8,969 bases of DNA from Bacteroidia bacterium. Lineage in GTDB: Bacteria; Bacteroidota; Bacteroidia; Bacteroidales; BM523. Of this stretch, positions 1 to 7,313 are shown piece after piece. Made by a program: the position numbers and the translations under genes. The notes below the pieces were generated by a model, which saw only the letters and a list, made by a program, of their open reading frames with translations, searched no databases and was not told the origin of the DNA. The stretch covers positions 1 to 8,969 of the forward strand of contig JACQWN010000424.1 in NCBI GenBank assembly GCA_016209245.1, given 5' to 3'. Every line of letters begins with the position of its first letter. The stretch's first letter is position 1.

Positions 1-456
1 ATTTCCATCGGTGACAGTAATTGTATAAACACCTGCCATTGCTGTTGTCGCCGAGCTGGATACTGTAGGGCTTTGTGTCGTATTGGAATAAGAATCAGGG
101 CCGCTCCACGAATAAGTTGTCATACCGCCTGGTCCTCCTGTTAGTGTTAAAGGTTTTCCAACACAAACAGGTGAGTTGCTTGTTGCTGTGGCTAGTGGAA
201 GGGTATTTACTGTGACAGTGGTAGTTTCAGTATCGGTACATCCGTTTCCATCGGTAACAGTAATTGTATAAACACCAGCCATTGCTGTTGTCGCCGAGCC
301 GGAGACTGTTGGGCTTTGTGTCGCATTGGAATAAGAATCAGGACCGCTCCAGGAATAAGTGGTCATAGCTCCGGGACCGCCTGTTAGCGTTAATGTTTTT
401 CCAACACATACAGGTGAGTTGTTTGTTGCTGTTGCAGCAGGAAGGGTATTTACAGT
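1..456 (-). repeat. Tandem 243-bp (81-residue) adhesin domain repeats
   Basis: The DNA repeats with an offset of 243 bp. The stretch starting at base 2 recurs at 245, and that at 197 recurs at 440, with few mismatches. Each unit encodes an Ig/PKD-like domain with the landmarks NSPVCVGK, LTLTGGPG, YSWSGPDSYSN and GVYTITVTDGNGC. A third, more divergent unit lies at about 457-700. The array continues past the window edge. Such close identity suggests recent duplication and makes the true copy number uncertain in a short-read assembly. Confidence 0.85.
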
Positions 457-2810
457 CACAATAATATTATCAGTACCTGAACAACCATTTGCATCTGTCA
501 CGGTAACAGTATATGTAGTTGTTGAAGTGGCTGAAGATACAGGATTTGCGACAGATGTACTACTTAAACTTGCACCATTATTCCAAGAATAAGTATAAGG
601 GGTTGTTCCTCCGCTTGCAGTGGGACTTCCACCTATGGTAACAGTTTTGCCGTAACAAATCGCCTTATCGGTACCTGCATTTACAGTAGGATTAGAAGTA
701 ATATAAATAGTCATTTCATCATCATCGGGGGGGCATCCCTTTAAGCCCTCTGTTGTAGTTAGAGTCAGTGTTACTTCTCCTGCCGCCATTTCTCCTGCTG
801 ACGGAGTATATTGAGCATCTAATTGTTCATTATTAATAACAAATATACCTGAACCACCCGACCATTCTCCGCCTGTTGCTTCCTGTAGTTGCCCCGCTAA
901 AGTTACAGTGGGTGAGCTTGCACAAACAGTTTGGTCAACCCCTGCATCTGCTTCAATGGGCAGACTAAATTCGGTCAAGGTAACGGTATCGGCGACATAA
1001 TCACAGTTCGTTGTATCCCAGACTCTGACCCAATAATCTCCGACAATATTGGCGAAAATACTTTGAGTAACAGCACCAGTGCTCCAGAGATAAGTATATG
1101 GTGAAGCGCCTCCGGTGGGATTTGCAGTAAGTGTTTTACCATAAGGATCACTTCCATAGCAGATAGCAGGTTCCTGCGGGTCAATAGCAACACTTAAAGA
1201 AGAACCAACAAAGTAAACTCTTACTGTATCTTTTGAAATCCCTGTTTCACATCCAAGAGAAGTTGCCGATACTTGATAATCAATATATTCAATACCAGGT
1301 AATGGATCGGGAGCAGTAACATAAGTTGTATCACAGCCGAAAGTACAACTAAGGTAAGAATTATATGCACCCTGTGCTCCGGGATACACCGATGTCCATA
1401 CTATAGAGGATTCCAGAATACCCTTGATACTGATGAAATCTGTACAACCTGCGTTCAGTGTAATATCGGAACCGGCTTCAGTTTTTCTTCCCACTGTGAT
1501 AGTATAATCGCCAGGTTCGCTGCCGGATTTACAATAAGTTATACAAACGGTTTCATCTCCGACTACACATATTGAGTCAGTTTTAACTTCATATTCATCA
1601 GTGCAATTAACGAAAAATGATGAAGCGCCTGGACCTGGTTCAGGAAATACACTAAAAGTTAATTGCTCGGTCAATGGATTTAAAAGAACAATGAATTTTA
1701 TACATTTTAAAGGGTCTAAAACTCCGCAACAGAGTCCTTCTCTCTTTGTATTGAGCAATGTCCATTGTTGATCAGGATTATCTGTAAGGTCAACAGTAAA
1801 TGTTTTTGTTCCCGGACTACAGCTGCAACTAGCTGCGCAATTATCTTCAATTGTTCTTGTTCCTGCCGGGTTTGGTGTGCCTGTATTTGAATAAGTTGTG
1901 CTGTTAAAAGTAAAAGATGTAAGACTGGCATCCACTTTTTCAGCAGCAGTGGCACCGGATGAAATATAGTATGCCAGATAGAAATAATATGTGCCTGCAC
2001 CTTCAGATAAAGTTTGTGAACCATTGATTGTGAAGGCACCATTTGGATTAGCGACAGTTCCGAATTGGTTGTCGATCGTGAATCCTCTTGCAGTGTCTGT
2101 AAAATATACGGTAGCATTTGAAATGTTTGTAGCAGGATTTTGGGAATAACCGGGATCTCCGGTAGTATTGAAAACAAATTGTGTTACAGCAGCCGGGCAA
2201 GTATTTGAGATATTCAATTCAAATTCGAGAATTTCATAAAACTCGCAGTCTATTTGAACCGGATTGGTTTCGTTCTGGTAAATATTACTGCTTGTAACCT
2301 CCATTGCAGGTGCGGAAAATAAATTACCCAATGATTCGGTATCTGTCGGGTTTGTTGTGCTACCATCAATTTTGAAGGTACCACCGCTCCTGAGAAGATC
2401 ACCGGACCCGGCAGCAGTGGCTCTAATCTGGAAATTGTTAAAGTGTATAGCATCCATGGAATTGTCGGAAGCATCTGTAGTCACTGTTATAGTAATAGTA
2501 GTAACAGTAACGACAGGGCCGGTCAGACTGGTAATGTCCATTCCGGCATCATAAGTAACAGTATGGGCAGCGGTAGTATTAAATTCAAACCCGGCAGGTA
2601 AAGTAAGTACAATTGTTTTGCCCGCCTGGCTTTTATCAAAACCTTTTACATCTGTTTCAGAGATAGAAAAATCTGGTATGCAGTGGGATAAGTTGTCGTG
2701 CAAAAAGACAAGCTGGTAAAAGGTGTAACAGTATATTTTGGGGCTGGGGCTGCATAAAAATTTCTTGCTGAAACTAAAACAAAAGTAATCAATAAGCATA
2801 TTTTTGTCAT
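1..2810 (-). CDS. Giant secreted PKD/SprB-like repeat adhesin, 3'-partial, frameshift near N-terminus
   Basis: This is a large surface or extracellular protein of the Bacteroidota gliding-adhesin/T9SS-cargo kind. One frame is free of stops from 2883 down to base 1. The segments in order are a beta domain (about 2690-2270), a BNR_assoc_N-like domain (about 2240-1880, with ATVYFT, NQFGTV and YYFYLAYYIS), a cysteine-rich domain (about 1730-1480, with GLCCG, CIKFIVLL and CITYCKSG), PKD-like domains, an SprB-like unit (about 1190-960, SPYTYLWSTG), and near-identical Ig/PKD repeats ending in YTITVTDGNGC at the window edge. The signal peptide (ATG at 2810, MTKICLLITFVLVSARNFYA) lies in a different frame that stops at 2646-2648. 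Joining the two needs one added base, or two removed, between about 2650 and 2740. The only in-frame ATG (2799) gives no signal peptide, so 2810 was chosen. The C-terminus, where a T9SS sorting domain would be expected, lies outside the window. The domain calls come from motifs recognised by eye. Confidence 0.85.
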
Positions 2811-2850
2811 ATATCCAAGAGTTTTGAAAACAGGCAAACTCTGGTTCACC

Positions 2851-2907
2851 CGGATTTGCAATCCAAGAGCATGAAAAATTATATTAAACACCCGGATTGC
2901 AAATCCG
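2851..2907. repeat. 14-bp perfect inverted repeat with 29-nt loop
   Basis: The arm CGGATTTGCAATCC (2851-2864) is matched by its exact reverse complement GGATTGCAAATCCG (2894-2907). Each arm is itself close to palindromic (CGGATT..AATCCG). Self-palindromic arms in a close pair resemble bacterial REP/BIME elements. In the adhesin transcript this would form a hairpin about 40-100 nt upstream of the chosen start codon. Confidence 0.8.
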
Positions 2908-3021
2908 AGCGAGAAGAAGGAGCAATTAATTTTCATAGTAAATTATTTTATAAATTATGAAGGAAATACGAATCGTTTCAATAATGCATGGTATGAACAT
3001 GATTGCACCGGTTATTTTTAT

Positions 3022-3067
3022 ACTGAAACTTAACAGGTTTGCAACTTCAAAGCTGTTTAGTTTCAGT
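3022..3067. repeat. Long hairpin inside MITE-like copy A
   Basis: The arms 3022-3036 (starting ACTGAAAC) and 3053-3067 pair over 15 bp with a single mismatch. Inside them, TTTG (3038-3041) can pair with CAAA (3048-3051), leaving a six-base loop. This is a strong cruciform or RNA stem-loop candidate. Confidence 0.75.
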
Positions 3068-3070
3068 TAT

Positions 3071-3117
3071 ACTGAGCGTTTTAGTTTGCTTTTTTTGCAA
3101 ACTCAAATAGTCGAAGT
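3071..3117. repeat. Nested palindrome: a REP-like half-site pair split by a 29-bp hairpin
   Basis: ACTGAGCG (3071-3078) and TAGTCGAAGT (3108-3117) join to ACTGAGCGTAGTCGAAGT when the 29 bases between them are removed. From memory this matches a dispersed REP-like palindrome common in Bacteroidota genomes. The intervening 3079-3107 is itself a hairpin: AGTTTGC (3083-3089), seven T residues, then GCAAACT (3097-3103), with TTT and AAA at the outer edges. TATACT (3069-3074) and AGTATA (3115-3120) extend the outer stem. Confidence 0.55.
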
Positions 3118-3149
3118 ATACCACACTTTTTTGAGCGGATACAGAAATA

Positions 3150-3194
3150 CAAATATAAGAAAAATAATTTAATAATTGACATTTTACAAATATA
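3150..3194 (-). promoter_or_regulatory. Two candidate Bacteroidota -7 boxes upstream of the adhesin
   Basis: Read on the minus strand, TATATTTG occurs at 3194-3187 and again at 3157-3150. Both fit the Bacteroidota -7 consensus TAnnTTTG. No TTTG -33 box lies at the usual 19-21 nt spacing from either, so this is weak support. If used, the leader to the adhesin start would be over 300 nt and would read through the MITE-like element. Confidence 0.3.
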
Positions 3195-3350
3195 CATAAT
3201 AATTTTAAATTTATACACCTATTGCATAAAAATCAAGACCGGCGCCTTAATTTACAGTGTGCTTTAAGTACAATAAATAAAAAGTTATATAACGAATAGT
3301 ATGAGTAAATGATAAATAGTGTTTTTTGTAAATGACATTCTCAACCCAAA

Positions 3351-3375
3351 CCCCGCACATAATTTATGTGCGGGG
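3351..3375 (-). terminator. Probable terminator hairpin after the TlpA-like gene
   Basis: CCCCGCACATA (3351-3361) and TATGTGCGGGG (3365-3375) form a perfect 11-bp stem with a three-base loop, about 100 nt beyond the stop codon of the TlpA-like gene. Read on the minus strand the stem is followed by TTTGGGTTG, a poor T-tract. The stem is the most GC-rich piece in an AT-rich gap, which supports a structural role even if termination is not purely intrinsic. Confidence 0.6.
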
Positions 3376-3473
3376 CAATAACAGGGCGGTGTGTTTTTGT
3401 TACAGCAACCATATAGCTAAATTTGTTTGATGCTGACATTGTGAGGGACAAATATTCCGAAGCAATCTGTTTA

Positions 3474-4940
3474 CTATTTATCAATAAGTTGTAATAAATC
3501 CTGTAATACTCCTTCTGAGGGTCTTTTAGCATTGGAATTAACAATATTGCCTTTTTTATCAATGATAACAAATCGTGGGATACTGACAATATTGAAATAT
3601 TTTGCAATTTCTGAATTCCAATCACCCGGGGCAATAACATGCATGCCTTCTATATCAAGCGCCTTAACAGCTTTCTTCCATGATTCATAGTTGTTGTCAA
3701 CGGAAATATATAAAAAAACAATTTGTTCTTTTTGCTTTTTGGTCAGCTTTGCTTTCATTTCCTTAGCATGAGGAAATTGCTGCCTGCATGGGCCGCACCA
3801 GCTTGCCCAAAAATCTATGTAAATTACTTTCCCTTTAAAATTTTTTAATAAAACTTTTTTTTCATCTAAACCAATAAGCTCAAAATCATTTTTAATAGCT
3901 TCATCTTTTTTTTGTATATTGATTTTCTGGGGTTTTTCCTCTGTCTGTTCTTTTTTCGCAGATGTTGCTACGAGTTTTCCACATTTCTGATCAATTATTT
4001 CCAAATATGAAGATGAACCGGATAAATTTTTCAAAAATCTAAAATGTTGTTGATATGTTTCAAGTGAAATTTGAGTGCAATTATCATATAAATATTTTGC
4101 AATAAAATAAAGCAAAGTTTCTCCGGAAAGATGATGTTTAGCATAATTACATTTTTTAAGCATAGAATCGTCATAATCGGTAAATTTATTAAATCCGTTC
4201 TCTTTCGATGTATAATAAACTATATAATAATAAAGAAAATCGCGGTAAGCTTGACATATAGCCGCTTCTTTATTATTTACTAACTTTTCATTGACAGCAG
4301 ACAGCATGACTTCGGGTATTGGTTGTACTACAGTAGCAGTGGAATTATTAGCTTTGATGATGGGATAAGATAAAAGAGCTCTGTAATAGTTATATTCTAT
4401 TAAGTTGTTTATATATTTTTTAAATGTATCGGTCAATTGAGCGGGGGATTCATATTTTTTACAAAAATTCAGAGCTTTATTTTTATTTTCAAAAATACCA
4501 ATTTCAAACTGGTCAATACCGGAATTTAATATCAGATTTTCCATTTGTTTTGTATTAAAGTGAGCAATGAATTTTTTATAAAAACCTGATAAGAAAGTGT
4601 TATTGAACCCGCCTTTACCTGAGAATTTTATAGTTTCATGTAACATTCCCTGCTTGAAAGACATGAAAATACTATCACCCGGTTCGAGAAACAAATTGAT
4701 TGTATCCTTTTTAAAAATAAAATTTGCTTCGACAGGTTTATCAATATAAAAACTGCAATTAAAAGCGCCATTATTAACAGGTATAATAAATGAGGAAGGT
4801 TCGGCATTAAGATATAAGATATCAAAATTAAATTTTGCCGTATCGGAAGAGGTGTTTTGAATTATGCCGGAAATGTTGGTATTATCCTTGGCAATCGTTG
4901 ATATTGGCAGTAATGTAAAAATTAATAAACGTAATAACAT
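3474..4940 (-). CDS. TlpA-like periplasmic thiol-disulfide oxidoreductase with N-terminal DUF4369-like domain
   Basis: This is a secreted or periplasmic thioredoxin-fold protein, probably reducing or isomerising disulfides in exported proteins. The signal peptide is residues 1-18 (MLLRLLIFTLLPISTIA). Residues about 22-110 form a beta domain in the DUF4369 style (ISGIIQN, NLFLEPGDSI). A helical linker of about 230 residues follows. The redoxin domain (about 352-488) has the active site W381-C382-G383-P384-C385 after IDFWAS, and the cis-proline P455 in SIPRF. At 488 residues it is long for TlpA because of the N-terminal and middle parts, a layout usual in Bacteroidota. It starts 23 nt after the stop of the upstream helical-stalk gene, so the two probably form an operon. 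The redoxin call is firm. The substrate is unknown, and the DUF4369 assignment is from motif resemblance only. Confidence 0.92.
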   Translation of the reverse strand: MLLRLLIFTLLPISTIAKDNTNISGIIQNTSSDTAKFNFDILYLNAEPSSFIIPVNNGAFNCSFYIDKPVEANFIFKKDTINLFLEPGDSIFMSFKQGMLHETIKFSGKGGFNNTFLSGFYKKFIAHFNTKQMENLILNSGIDQFEIGIFENKNKALNFCKKYESPAQLTDTFKKYINNLIEYNYYRALLSYPIIKANNSTATVVQPIPEVMLSAVNEKLVNNKEAAICQAYRDFLYYYIVYYTSKENGFNKFTDYDDSMLKKCNYAKHHLSGETLLYFIAKYLYDNCTQISLETYQQHFRFLKNLSGSSSYLEIIDQKCGKLVATSAKKEQTEEKPQKINIQKKDEAIKNDFELIGLDEKKVLLKNFKGKVIYIDFWASWCGPCRQQFPHAKEMKAKLTKKQKEQIVFLYISVDNNYESWKKAVKALDIEGMHVIAPGDWNSEIAKYFNIVSIPRFVIIDKKGNIVNSNAKRPSEGVLQDLLQLIDK

Positions 4941-4963
4941 AATGTGTTCATGTTAATCCTGGT

Positions 4964-6976
4964 CTATTTTTCACCTCCGGTTTCAAGGAAGAAATACGTA
5001 TCGCTGATATTTTCTGTACCTTTGAAGTAGTATGTTCCCCCCCAGTCATGATCAACTTTTCTGTACATTTGAGCATCTTCGCCGTTACTAAAGATGACTC
5101 TTATTATAGTTTTAGAAGATTCCTCGATTGTTTCAACCTTTTTACCTGAGTATGTTAAAGCAAGGTCTGATCTGAATTTTGCTTCTTGTGCTCGTTTTTT
5201 GGATGCTTCCCGTTCGGCATTAATTCGAGCTGCTCTTGCTTGAGCATCTTCTATAGCACGTTGAGCAGCCAGTTTTCGTTCTTCTTCCCGTTTAGCAGCA
5301 TCTTGGGCTTCACGTTTCAAACGTTCTTCAGCAAGTTTTTTTGCTTCTTCCTGTTTTAAAGCATCAGCTTCTTGTTTGGCTTTTCTTTCAGCTTCGGTTA
5401 GTTCTTGTTTCTTTTTAAGTGCTTCCTCAAGGGCTTTTTGTTGTTCGAGCTTTTTAGCTTCATTTTCAGCTACCTGCTGTTTTTGTAATTCATCATTTTT
5501 CTTTTTAGCTTCCTCCTCGGTTTGTAATTTAGCTTGTTGGCGGGCAATCTTTTCAGCTTCGGCTTTTTGTTTTAATTCTTCGGCTTTTTTTCTGGCTTCT
5601 TCTTCGGCTTGTAATTTAGCTTGTTGACGGGCTTGTCGTTCTGCTTCTGATTCTACTTGTTGTTTGGCTCGTTGTTCGGCGAGCTGTTTTTCACGAGCTG
5701 CTTTTTCTGCTTCTTCCTTTGCTTTTTCTTCTGCCGCTCGTTTCTGTTGTTCTTCAAGGGCTTTTTGTTTAGCTTGGGTTTCTGCGGTTTTCCTGGTAGC
5801 TTCTTCAGCTTTTTTTCTGGCTTCTTCTGCATTTTTAGCTTCCAGTGCTTTTCTGTTGGCTTCTGCTTCTGTTGCTTCTTTAGCTGTTTTTTCAGCCTTC
5901 ATTTTAGCTTCTTCGGCAGCTTTAAGTTTTAATTCTTCATCTTTGGCTTTTTTCGCTGCCTCGGCTTCAGCAGCTCTTCTGGCATCTTCCTGGGCTTTTA
6001 ATTTCGCCGATTCTTCAGCGGCTTTCCGCTTTACTTCTTCGTCGGCAGCACGTTTAGTAGCAGCTTCAGCTTCTTGTCTGGCCTTTTCTTCAGCAATCAT
6101 TTTTGCTTGCTCAGCATTTGCTTTTTGTCTGGCTTCTTCCTCTGCTTTTTTCTTGGCTGCTTCTTCAGCATTCTTTTTGGCGGCTTCCTCGGTGGCTTTA
6201 CGTTTTGCCTCCTCTACGGCGGCACGTTTGGCAGCATCTTCAGCATCTTTTTTGGCTTTTTCTTCTATCAAACGTTTTGTTTCTTCCTCTTTGGCTTTAC
6301 GTCTGGCTTCTTCATCAGCAGCTTTTTTTACCGCTTCTTCCTGCCGTTTCTTTGCAACTTCCTCTTCTGCCGCTTGTCTTGCCGCCTGATTTGACTGTTG
6401 TTCTGCAATTTTATCAGTTTCAGATTGCTGCGCTTCCTCTTGTTTTATCTTTTCTTCTACCGCTGCCATAGCTTTCTGTAAAGCTGACTGAATTGATTTT
6501 GTATAATCGGTATCATAAGAAAATTCATCAATAGTTTTATCAAATTTTATTACTGCTACCGGCTGATTAAATACTACCATATTAATATCATCATACTGCT
6601 TGAAAAGTTGAACAGTATAATCAAAGGGATTAAATCCACTTCCGATATTTTCCGCATCTACCTTGGTAATTACCTTAATATTTTTAGTCACATATCCCGG
6701 TTTGGTATAAGATAAAAGAAATTCATGCCCAAAAGGTAAATGATACTCAAATTTCCCGTTCCGTGGCGGAACTTCATTTTTATAAGGTTTTCCGTCTTTT
6801 GTAATAGTAATTTTTACGTCGTCCATATTCCCTCTCTGAATGTCTATCTTCCCTGTTACCACGAAATTATTCGGATCTTTCTGAGCGAATAAAGAAGATG
6901 ATAGAAGCAAGATAATGAAAATAGAATAAAAATTAATTATAGCAAATTTTTTCAATCTTTTAAAAAGGTCATTCAT
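4964..6976 (-). CDS. Exported TolA-like protein with long Ala/Lys/Glu helix and conserved C-terminal cap
   Basis: This 670-residue envelope protein is of unknown exact function. Residues 1-31 are a signal peptide with a long basic start (MNDLFKRLKK) and cleavage after LFA. Residues about 38-125 form a beta domain resembling a carboxypeptidase-regulatory-like fold (GKFEYHLPFG, YTKPGYVTKNI). A conserved link follows (FNQPVAVIKFD, DYDTDYTKS-like). Residues about 170-600 are almost entirely A, K, E, R and Q in short repeats such as EEAAKKNA, predicting a continuous helix or coiled coil about 60 nm long if straight. A C-terminal domain (602-670) contains YRKVDHDWGGTYYFKG. The layout suggests a periplasm-spanning stalk with folded ends, by analogy with TolA domain II, but there is no sequence evidence of homology to TolA. 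It is the first gene of a probable operon with the TlpA-like gene. A MITE-like element ends only 47 nt upstream of its start. Confidence 0.85.
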   Translation of the reverse strand: MNDLFKRLKKFAIINFYSIFIILLLSSSLFAQKDPNNFVVTGKIDIQRGNMDDVKITITKDGKPYKNEVPPRNGKFEYHLPFGHEFLLSYTKPGYVTKNIKVITKVDAENIGSGFNPFDYTVQLFKQYDDINMVVFNQPVAVIKFDKTIDEFSYDTDYTKSIQSALQKAMAAVEEKIKQEEAQQSETDKIAEQQSNQAARQAAEEEVAKKRQEEAVKKAADEEARRKAKEEETKRLIEEKAKKDAEDAAKRAAVEEAKRKATEEAAKKNAEEAAKKKAEEEARQKANAEQAKMIAEEKARQEAEAATKRAADEEVKRKAAEESAKLKAQEDARRAAEAEAAKKAKDEELKLKAAEEAKMKAEKTAKEATEAEANRKALEAKNAEEARKKAEEATRKTAETQAKQKALEEQQKRAAEEKAKEEAEKAAREKQLAEQRAKQQVESEAERQARQQAKLQAEEEARKKAEELKQKAEAEKIARQQAKLQTEEEAKKKNDELQKQQVAENEAKKLEQQKALEEALKKKQELTEAERKAKQEADALKQEEAKKLAEERLKREAQDAAKREEERKLAAQRAIEDAQARAARINAEREASKKRAQEAKFRSDLALTYSGKKVETIEESSKTIIRVIFSNGEDAQMYRKVDHDWGGTYYFKGTENISDTYFFLETGGEK
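5518..5632 (-). repeat. Internal 87-bp (29-residue) duplication in the helical stalk
   Basis: Two stretches 87 bp apart (5518-5545 and 5605-5632) differ at only two bases. They encode ARQQAKLQAEEEARKKAEEL followed nine residues later by a second ARQQAKLQTEEEAKKK. This is the most recent-looking duplication in the stalk and shows that its length grows by in-frame repeat expansion. Confidence 0.75.
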
Positions 6977-7023
6977 ATTATATTCAAATTTGAAAACAGG
7001 AATTTAAAAAATGCCCCAAATTT

Positions 7024-7239
7024 GTATCATCTCAAAAATGCATGGTAGAAAATAATTGCTACGCCCATTTTTCAATAAGGTAATAAGGTAAAGTATACTA
7101 AGGTTAATGGCTCGAAAATAAGGTTTATAGCAAGGATAAAAACCTTATATCATTACAAATAACATAAAAATAAAATGATAACAACCAATCTCTTTTAACC
7201 TTATTACCTTATTTTTACCATACTTTTTTGAGTGGACAC
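7024..7239. mobile_element. MITE-like non-coding element, copy B
   Basis: The core inverted ends are CTCAAAAATGCATGGTA (7031-7047) and TACCATACTTTTTTGAG (7216-7232), which match at 15 of 17 positions as inverted repeats; similarity extends outward to 7024 and 7239. Both ends match the corresponding ends of the element at 2970-3143. The flanks carry CCAAATTT (7016-7023) and CCAAAATTT (7239-7247), a possible target duplication with one base inserted. The interior has no ORF and carries a 16-bp inverted repeat and a cluster of TAAGGT motifs. It occupies most of the divergent intergenic region between the stalk gene and the plus-strand genes, so it may influence transcription of both. Confidence 0.65.
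7074..7213. repeat. 16-bp inverted repeat and TAAGGT motif cluster inside copy B
   Basis: AATAAGGTAATAAGGT (7074-7089) and its exact reverse complement (7198-7213) are 108 nt apart. Between them lie CTAAGGTT (7099-7106), and ATAAGGTTT (7118-7126) paired with AAACCTTAT (7140-7148). In total TAAGGT or its complement occurs seven times in 140 bp. This could be a large cruciform or a cluster of protein-binding sites. Confidence 0.75.
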
Positions 7240-7313
7240 CAAAATTTTAAAGTACAAAAATAGAAAATATTAGTGAAAATTTAACAAAAAATATTTTGGT
7301 AAAATTTTTGTAA

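Larger units (their letters stand above)
2970..3143. mobile_element. MITE-like non-coding element, copy A
   Basis: The left end (2970-2993) and the reverse complement of the right end (3119-3142) agree at 16 of 24 positions, sharing TCAA, AA, G and TGGTA. The left end matches the left end of the element at 7024-7239 at 20 of 24 positions, and the right ends match at 21 of 24. The left subterminal regions also resemble each other up to about 3019 (shared ATTGC and ATTTTT). The flanks carry the same heptamer GAAATAC (2963-2969 and 3144-3150), a possible target duplication. There is no transposase. The interior has two hairpins and differs from copy B. It would need a transposase acting in trans. 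Confidence 0.6.
2811..3473. other. Repeat-rich intergenic region between the TlpA-like gene and the adhesin
   Basis: This 663-bp gap holds no convincing gene. From the adhesin side it contains a 14-bp inverted repeat (2851-2907), a MITE-like element (2970-3143) with internal hairpins, two TATATTTG boxes on the minus strand (3150-3194), an AT-rich stretch with nothing recognisable (about 3195-3350), and a GC-rich terminator-like hairpin (3351-3375). The adhesin start at 2810 is therefore separated from the candidate promoter boxes by the whole mobile-like element. Confidence 0.6.

Noticed and set aside
1716..2177. Minus-strand ORFs at 1716-2177, 2250-2474 and 975-1193, and the plus ORFs at 359-592 and 2357-2554
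   Set aside because: They are shadows of the adhesin body frame, which is continuously open and has recognisable domains.
1..2799. ATG 2799 as the true adhesin start in the body frame
   Set aside because: The resulting N-terminus (MLIDYFCFSFSKKFLCSPSP) is not a convincing signal peptide, while the overlapping frame encodes a clear one.
2646..2936. Longer start (ATG 2936) for the adhesin leader frame
   Set aside because: It would place the inverted repeat in coding sequence and bury the signal peptide 43 residues in; ATG 2810 gives a normal signal peptide at the very N-terminus.
2957..3172. 71-residue plus-strand ORF
   Set aside because: It spans the MITE-like element and its hairpins, has no recognisable protein features, and its counterpart region in copy B has no equivalent ORF.
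3176..3204. Plus-strand TTGACA followed by AT-rich sequence resembling a sigma70 promoter
   Set aside because: No -10 box at proper spacing, no plus-strand gene downstream, and Bacteroidota use a different consensus.
3341..3640. Minus-strand ORF of 99 residues overlapping the 3' end of the TlpA-like gene
   Set aside because: It overlaps the redoxin domain in another frame and extends through the terminator hairpin; no protein features.
5664..6389. Long plus-strand ORF (241 residues, Ser/Ala/Phe-rich), with overlapping relatives at 5376-5627, 5657-5932, 6074-6394 and 6103-6471
   Set aside because: It is the antisense of the Ala/Lys/Glu repeat stalk; the codon bias of the real gene removes stops on the other strand. 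The composition is low-complexity and there is no start context.
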